Source: Bacillota bacterium (lineage in GTDB: Bacteria > Bacillota > Clostridia > Christensenellales > Aristaeellaceae). Taken from it: a DNA stretch of 8,150 nt. The notes below the pieces were generated by a model. It was not told the DNA's origin. It saw only the letters and a program-made list of their open reading frames with translations, and did not search any database. Numbering within the stretch: the stretch's first letter is position 1; each line of letters starts with the position of its first letter. A program made the position numbers and the translations under genes. The stretch covers positions 1-8,150 of the forward strand of contig WRGP01000166.1 of assembly GCA_009787135.1 (NCBI GenBank), written 5' to 3'. Shown in pieces: positions 5,517 to 8,150 of this stretch.

Positions 5517-5867
5517 ATGAATGAAATCATCCGTTCCCTGGAGCGCGAGCAGCTTCGCCAGGACGTTCCCGAATTCCGCGTGGGGGACACCGTGCGCGTG
5601 TTTGTGAAGGTTGTCGAAGGAAGCCGCGAGCGTCTGCAGGCCTTTGAGGGCGCTGTGATTGCCCGCCGAAACGGCGGCATCCGCGAGACGTTCACCGTCC
5701 GCCGCGTATCCTACGGCATCGGCGTGGAGCGTACGTTCCCCGTGCACAGCCCGCGCGTAGACCGCATTGAGGTGATCCGCCGCGGCAAGGTCCGCCGCGC
5801 GAAGCTGTATTATTTGCGCGAGCGTTCCGGCAAGGCCGCGAAGATTAAAGAGCTTCGCGACCGGTAA
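5517..5867 (+). CDS. rplS: 50S ribosomal protein L19
   Basis: 116 residues, normal for bacterial L19, which sits at the interface of the two ribosomal subunits. The whole chain follows the family pattern: MNEIIRSLEREQL, VPEFRVGDTVRVFVKVVEG, RERLQAFEGAVIARRNGG, RETFTVRRVSYGIGVERTFP, VHSPRVDRIEV, then GKVRRAKLYYLRERSGKAAK. Start ATG 5517 matches the usual L19 N-terminus and has AGGAGG 9 bases upstream. An in-frame ATG at 5484 lies before that SD and would add MNVYEERRPFP, which L19 does not have. It heads the plus-strand block with rbgA, rnhB and yraN. The usual upstream partners in Bacillota (rpsP, rimM, trmD) are absent: the neighbour is the divergent maturase operon. Regulation likely involves its own promoter (5404-5433), the leader fold and the terminator just after the stop. 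Confidence 0.98.
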   Translation: MNEIIRSLEREQLRQDVPEFRVGDTVRVFVKVVEGSRERLQAFEGAVIARRNGGIRETFTVRRVSYGIGVERTFPVHSPRVDRIEVIRRGKVRRAKLYYLRERSGKAAKIKELRDR

Positions 5868-5877
5868 TGAGCAGCAG

Positions 5878-5903
5878 GCCCGCATACAGTGCGGGCTTTT
5901 TTT
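5878..5903 (+). terminator. Intrinsic terminator after rplS
   Basis: GCCCGCA (5878-5884), a 5-base loop TACAG and TGCGGGC (5890-5896) form a perfect 7-bp stem followed by seven T (5897-5903). It lies 11 bases after the rplS stop and 18 bases before the rbgA start. It should make most transcripts end after rplS and leave rbgA to read-through. Confidence 0.9.
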
Positions 5904-5920
5904 GAAGGCGGGCGTCGCGC

Positions 5921-6769
5921 ATGCAGATTCAATGGTACCCCGGGCACATGGCGAAGGCCAAGCGGCTGCTGAAGGATCAGCTCGGCCGGGTGGACGTCGT
6001 CATTGAGCTGTGCGACGCGCGCCTGCCCTTCGCCAGCCGCAACCCCGAGCTTGCGCGGCTCACGCAAGGCAAGCGCAGGCTGCTCATCCTGGGCAAGGCT
6101 GACTTGGCGGACGAGGCGGCGACCAAGCGCTGGCTCGCCCATTTTGAAAAGGGGGGCCAGACGGCGTTCGCCTTCGACGCCGTGCGCGGCAGGGCGAAGG
6201 ACGCGGCCCGGCACATTGAAAGCATCACCGCAGACCAGGTGGCCCGGCAGGCGGCGCGCGGCGTGCGCAAGACGGTGCGCGCCATGGTCGTGGGCGTGCC
6301 CAACGTGGGCAAATCCACCTTCATCAACCGGCTGAACGGCGCGCCCGTGGCGGCTGTGGCGGACCGCCCAGGCGTCACGCGCGCGAACCGCTGGGTGCGC
6401 ATCTCGCCCTATATGGAGCTGCTGGACACGCCGGGCCTTCTCTGGCCACGGCTGGACGACGAGCGGGCGGCCCGCAGGCTGGCCTGGCTCGGCACCATCC
6501 GCGATGAAATCCTCGATAGCGAGGATTTGGCCGTTTCGCTCCTTACGTCGCTGCTGGCCATTCGGCCGCAGGCTGTGCGCGAGCGCTTTAAGCTGGACGG
6601 CGCGGCCCCGCAGGGGCACGCGCTGCTGGAGGCCGTATGCCGTGGGCGCGGGTTTCTCATGGCCGGCGGCGCGCCGGACACGGAGCGCGCGGCGGCGATT
6701 GTGCTGGATGAATTTCGCGCGGGGCGGTTGGGGCGCGTTACCTTGGAAGATGTGGTCGATATACCATAG
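5921..6769 (+). CDS. rbgA: Ribosome biogenesis GTPase RbgA (YlqF)
   Basis: 282 residues, the normal size. This circularly permuted GTPase takes part in late 50S subunit assembly. The N-terminus MQIQWYPGHMAKA carries the catalytic histidine H9. The G motifs come in permuted order: G4 as LGKADLAD (57-64), then G1 GVPNVGKST (125-133), G2 PGVT with T153, and G3 DTPG (169-172) followed by LLWPRLDD. The C-terminal helical domain includes GRGFLMAGG (242-250), matching the family. The G4 motif is normally NKAD; here the asparagine is replaced by glycine (G58, codon GGC at 6092-6094), although the residues around it are conserved. The SD is weak (GAAGG about 13 bases upstream, directly behind the terminator T-run), so expression is probably low and depends on read-through from rplS. 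The stop is 11 bases from rnhB. Confidence 0.95.
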   Translation: MQIQWYPGHMAKAKRLLKDQLGRVDVVIELCDARLPFASRNPELARLTQGKRRLLILGKADLADEAATKRWLAHFEKGGQTAFAFDAVRGRAKDAARHIESITADQVARQAARGVRKTVRAMVVGVPNVGKSTFINRLNGAPVAAVADRPGVTRANRWVRISPYMELLDTPGLLWPRLDDERAARRLAWLGTIRDEILDSEDLAVSLLTSLLAIRPQAVRERFKLDGAAPQGHALLEAVCRGRGFLMAGGAPDTERAAAIVLDEFRAGRLGRVTLEDVVDIP

Positions 6770-6780
6770 CAGGGTTCATC

Positions 6781-7395
6781 ATGCGTAAGACAGCCGAGGA
6801 AAGACTGGCCGAAATTTCCGCCATGGACAAGGCGCTGTGGGCGCAAGGGAAGGTCTTCGCGGGCATCGACGAGGCGGGCCGCGGCCCGCTGGCCGGGCCC
6901 GTGGCGGCGGGCTGCGCCGTCATGCCGTCCCACACGCTTCTTCTTGGCGTGGACGATTCCAAGAAGCTCAGCGAAAAAAAGCGCGAGGCGCTGTATGAGC
7001 AGATCCTTGGCGCGGCCGCCTTCGCGAACGTGGGCCTGGCCACGGTGGAGGAAATCGAGCGGCTGAACATCCGGGAGGCGACGAAGCTGGCCATGGCGCG
7101 CGCGGCGGAGGGCGCGGGGTGCGGCCTGTTTTTGCTCGACGCGATGGACGGCCTTGCCGTCCCGGGGGAGCAGCGCGCGATCGTGCGCGGCGACGCCGTA
7201 TGCTATTCCATCGCCGCGGCCTCCATTCTCGCGAAGGTCGCCCGCGACCGGCTGATGCTGAAGCTGGACGCGGAGTATCCGCGGTATGGTTTTGCGCGGC
7301 ATAAGGGGTATGGTACGGCGGAGCACATCGCCGCCCTTCGCGCCTATGGCCCGTGCCCCGCGCACAGGAGCCTGTTCATCCGAAAGTTTGTATAG
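6781..7395 (+). CDS. rnhB: Ribonuclease HII
   Basis: 204 residues. It cuts the RNA strand of RNA/DNA hybrids and single ribonucleotides in DNA. Diagnostic stretches: AGIDEAGRGPLAGPV with catalytic D30 and E31, DDSKKLSEKKRE (58-69), FLLDAMDGL with D120, IVRGDAVCYSIAAASILAKV with D138, and RYGFARHKGYGT (168-179). The order and spacing of the four acids fit type II RNase H. The start at ATG 6781 gives a normal N-terminal helix but has only a poor SD (AGGG), so translation may be coupled to rbgA, whose stop is 11 bases away. The next in-frame ATG (6823) has no better site. The 3' end abuts yraN, whose SD overlaps the rnhB stop codon. Confidence 0.96.
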   Translation: MRKTAEERLAEISAMDKALWAQGKVFAGIDEAGRGPLAGPVAAGCAVMPSHTLLLGVDDSKKLSEKKREALYEQILGAAAFANVGLATVEEIERLNIREATKLAMARAAEGAGCGLFLLDAMDGLAVPGEQRAIVRGDAVCYSIAAASILAKVARDRLMLKLDAEYPRYGFARHKGYGTAEHIAALRAYGPCPAHRSLFIRKFV

Positions 7396-7404
7396 GGAGG
7401 CGCT

Positions 7405-7752
7405 ATGTCCCGCAGAAAAGGCGATCTGGCGGAGCAGATGGCGATGGAATACCTCGTGTCGCGCGGGTTTGGAATCCTTGCGCGAAATTATACGATTCGC
7501 GGCGCGGAGGTGGATATTATCGCTCAAGAGGGCGATTTTATCGTTTTTGTGGAGGTTAAGCAGCGAAAAACCGCACGCTTTGCCACGCCAAGGGAGAGTG
7601 TAACCATCGCGAAACGGCGGCGCATGATCCTCGCGGCCGAGCGCTGGCTGCAGGGAAAAGGGCTCTTGGAAGCGAACATTCGTTTTGATATTGTGGAGGT
7701 GCTGGGCGGGACCGTGACGCTGCTGCGGGGCGCATTTGACGCGGCGGTGTGA
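7405..7752 (+). CDS. yraN: YraN family (UPF0102) endonuclease-like protein
   Basis: 115 residues, usual for UPF0102. The fold is that of restriction-endonuclease-like (PD-(D/E)XK) nucleases: GDLAEQMAMEYLVSRGF with E10 at the start, then RGAEVDIIAQ with E35 and D37, FIVFVEVKQR with E50 and K52, and a C-terminal strand IRFDIVEVLGG. The E..D..ExK pattern matches predicted nucleases that act on branched or damaged DNA; biochemical function in this family is poorly defined. GGGAGG lies 4 bases before ATG 7405 and its first bases lie in the rnhB stop, so the two are clearly coupled. The order rnhB-yraN is conserved in many Bacillota. Its last codons hold the -35 and most of the spacer of the promoter for the next gene. 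Confidence 0.93.
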   Translation: MSRRKGDLAEQMAMEYLVSRGFGILARNYTIRGAEVDIIAQEGDFIVFVEVKQRKTARFATPRESVTIAKRRRMILAAERWLQGKGLLEANIRFDIVEVLGGTVTLLRGAFDAAV

Positions 7753-7764
7753 TTTTGCTATTCT
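7736..7764 (+). promoter_or_regulatory. Promoter of the secreted carbohydrate-binding-like protein
   Basis: TTGACG (7736-7741), a 17-base spacer and TATTCT (7759-7764), with TGC just before the -10. It begins inside the yraN coding region, so the downstream gene can be expressed apart from the rplS-yraN block. The predicted start is near 7771, giving a leader of about 56 bases. No terminator is visible between yraN and this gene. Confidence 0.72.
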
Positions 7765-7826
7765 ATGGAAGGCTAGGTTACAAAATGCCGTCAATGAACA
7801 GAAAATAAACCATATGGAGATAAAAT

Positions 7827-8150
7827 ATGCGCAGAGTGATGATCGCGGTTTTGGTTCTGTTTCTTTGCCTGGGCGCGGCCGGCGCGCTGGCGGAGGAAAA
7901 CCTGCTGGTCAACGGCGGGTTTGAGGACGCGCCGGGCGGCCGGCCGCTGGCTTGGCAAGAGGATATGTGGCTGCGTGATGCGGGCGTGTCATACCTGGAG
8001 CTGCGCGAGGGCGGGCGGGATGGCACGGGCCTGTGCGCCATGGTGCAGAACGTGGCTTCCAACGACGCGCGGTTTGTGCAAGCCGTTCCAGTCGAGCCGG
8101 AGACACTCTATCACCTGAGCGGCTGGATCAAGGCGGAGGGAGCGGCATAC
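7827..8150 (+). CDS. Secreted protein with carbohydrate-binding-like module (partial, runs off right edge)
   Basis: 108 codons are visible and the frame is open to the window edge. The N-terminus is a clear signal peptide: MRR, a hydrophobic core VMIAVLVLFLCLGAAG, and an ALA/E cleavage site after A22. The mature part starts ENLLVNGGFEDAPGG and continues PLAWQEDMW, GLCAMVQNVASND, then RFVQAVPVEPETLYHLSGW. This N-L-x-NGGFE ... Q-x-V-x-V-x-P-x-T-x-Y-x-L-S-x-W layout is that of CBM4/9-type beta-sandwich modules and relatives, found in exported glycan-active or cell-surface proteins. The catalytic or anchoring part, if any, lies beyond the edge, so the function is not known. ATG 7827 has GGAGA 6 bases upstream. 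It has its own promoter (7736-7764) and is probably not functionally tied to yraN. Confidence 0.8.
   Translation, partial: MRRVMIAVLVLFLCLGAAGALAEENLLVNGGFEDAPGGRPLAWQEDMWLRDAGVSYLELREGGRDGTGLCAMVQNVASNDARFVQAVPVEPETLYHLSGWIKAEGAAY

Noticed and set aside
6409..7794. Long minus-strand open frame opposite rbgA, rnhB and yraN
   Set aside because: It runs antisense to three well-supported genes, shows no recognisable domain, and is explained by third-position GC bias.

Overview
This window is bacterial chromosomal DNA. It is GC-rich by eye (not computed), with strong AAGGAGG-type Shine-Dalgarno (SD) sites and sigma-A-like promoters. The block rplS, rbgA (ylqF), rnhB, yraN is a classic Bacillota arrangement. 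The protein sequences, the PqqD/radical SAM set and the CofE-like remnant all resemble Clostridia, so a high-GC clostridial lineage, perhaps of gut origin, is the best guess. The lineage is an inference from remembered family sequences, not from a search.

Layout, left to right. (1) 1-817, minus: the N-terminal 272 codons of DNA polymerase I, running off the left edge. (2) 818-1028: a divergent intergenic region with a near-consensus plus-strand promoter. (3) 1029-1690, plus: a decayed gene of the coenzyme F420-0:L-glutamate ligase (CofE-like) family, reduced to three fragments in different frames. (4) 1707-2399, plus: an intact deoC (deoxyribose-phosphate aldolase), 16 bases after the remnant and probably served by its promoter. 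(5) 5260-2429, minus: a compact operon of three genes, a PF14907-type nucleotidyltransferase, a PqqD-like peptide-binding protein and a radical SAM/SPASM maturase. It looks like a RiPP-type modification system with no precursor peptide beside it. (6) 5276-5516: a second divergent control region with one promoter per direction, a triple 11-bp-phased direct repeat and an rplS leader that can fold over its own SD site. (7) 5517-7752, plus: rplS, a terminator, then rbgA, rnhB and yraN (ribosome assembly, RNA/DNA hybrid repair, a predicted nuclease). (8) 7827-8150, plus: the start of a secreted protein with a carbohydrate-binding-like module, cut by the right edge, with its promoter inside the end of yraN.

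Most of the window is housekeeping. The parts that merit attention are the orphan nucleotidyltransferase-PqqD-radical SAM operon with its regulatory region, the eroded CofE-like gene whose promoter, SD and start codon survive, and an RbgA that lacks the asparagine of its G4 motif. No tRNA, rRNA, CRISPR array, insertion sequence or phage gene was seen.
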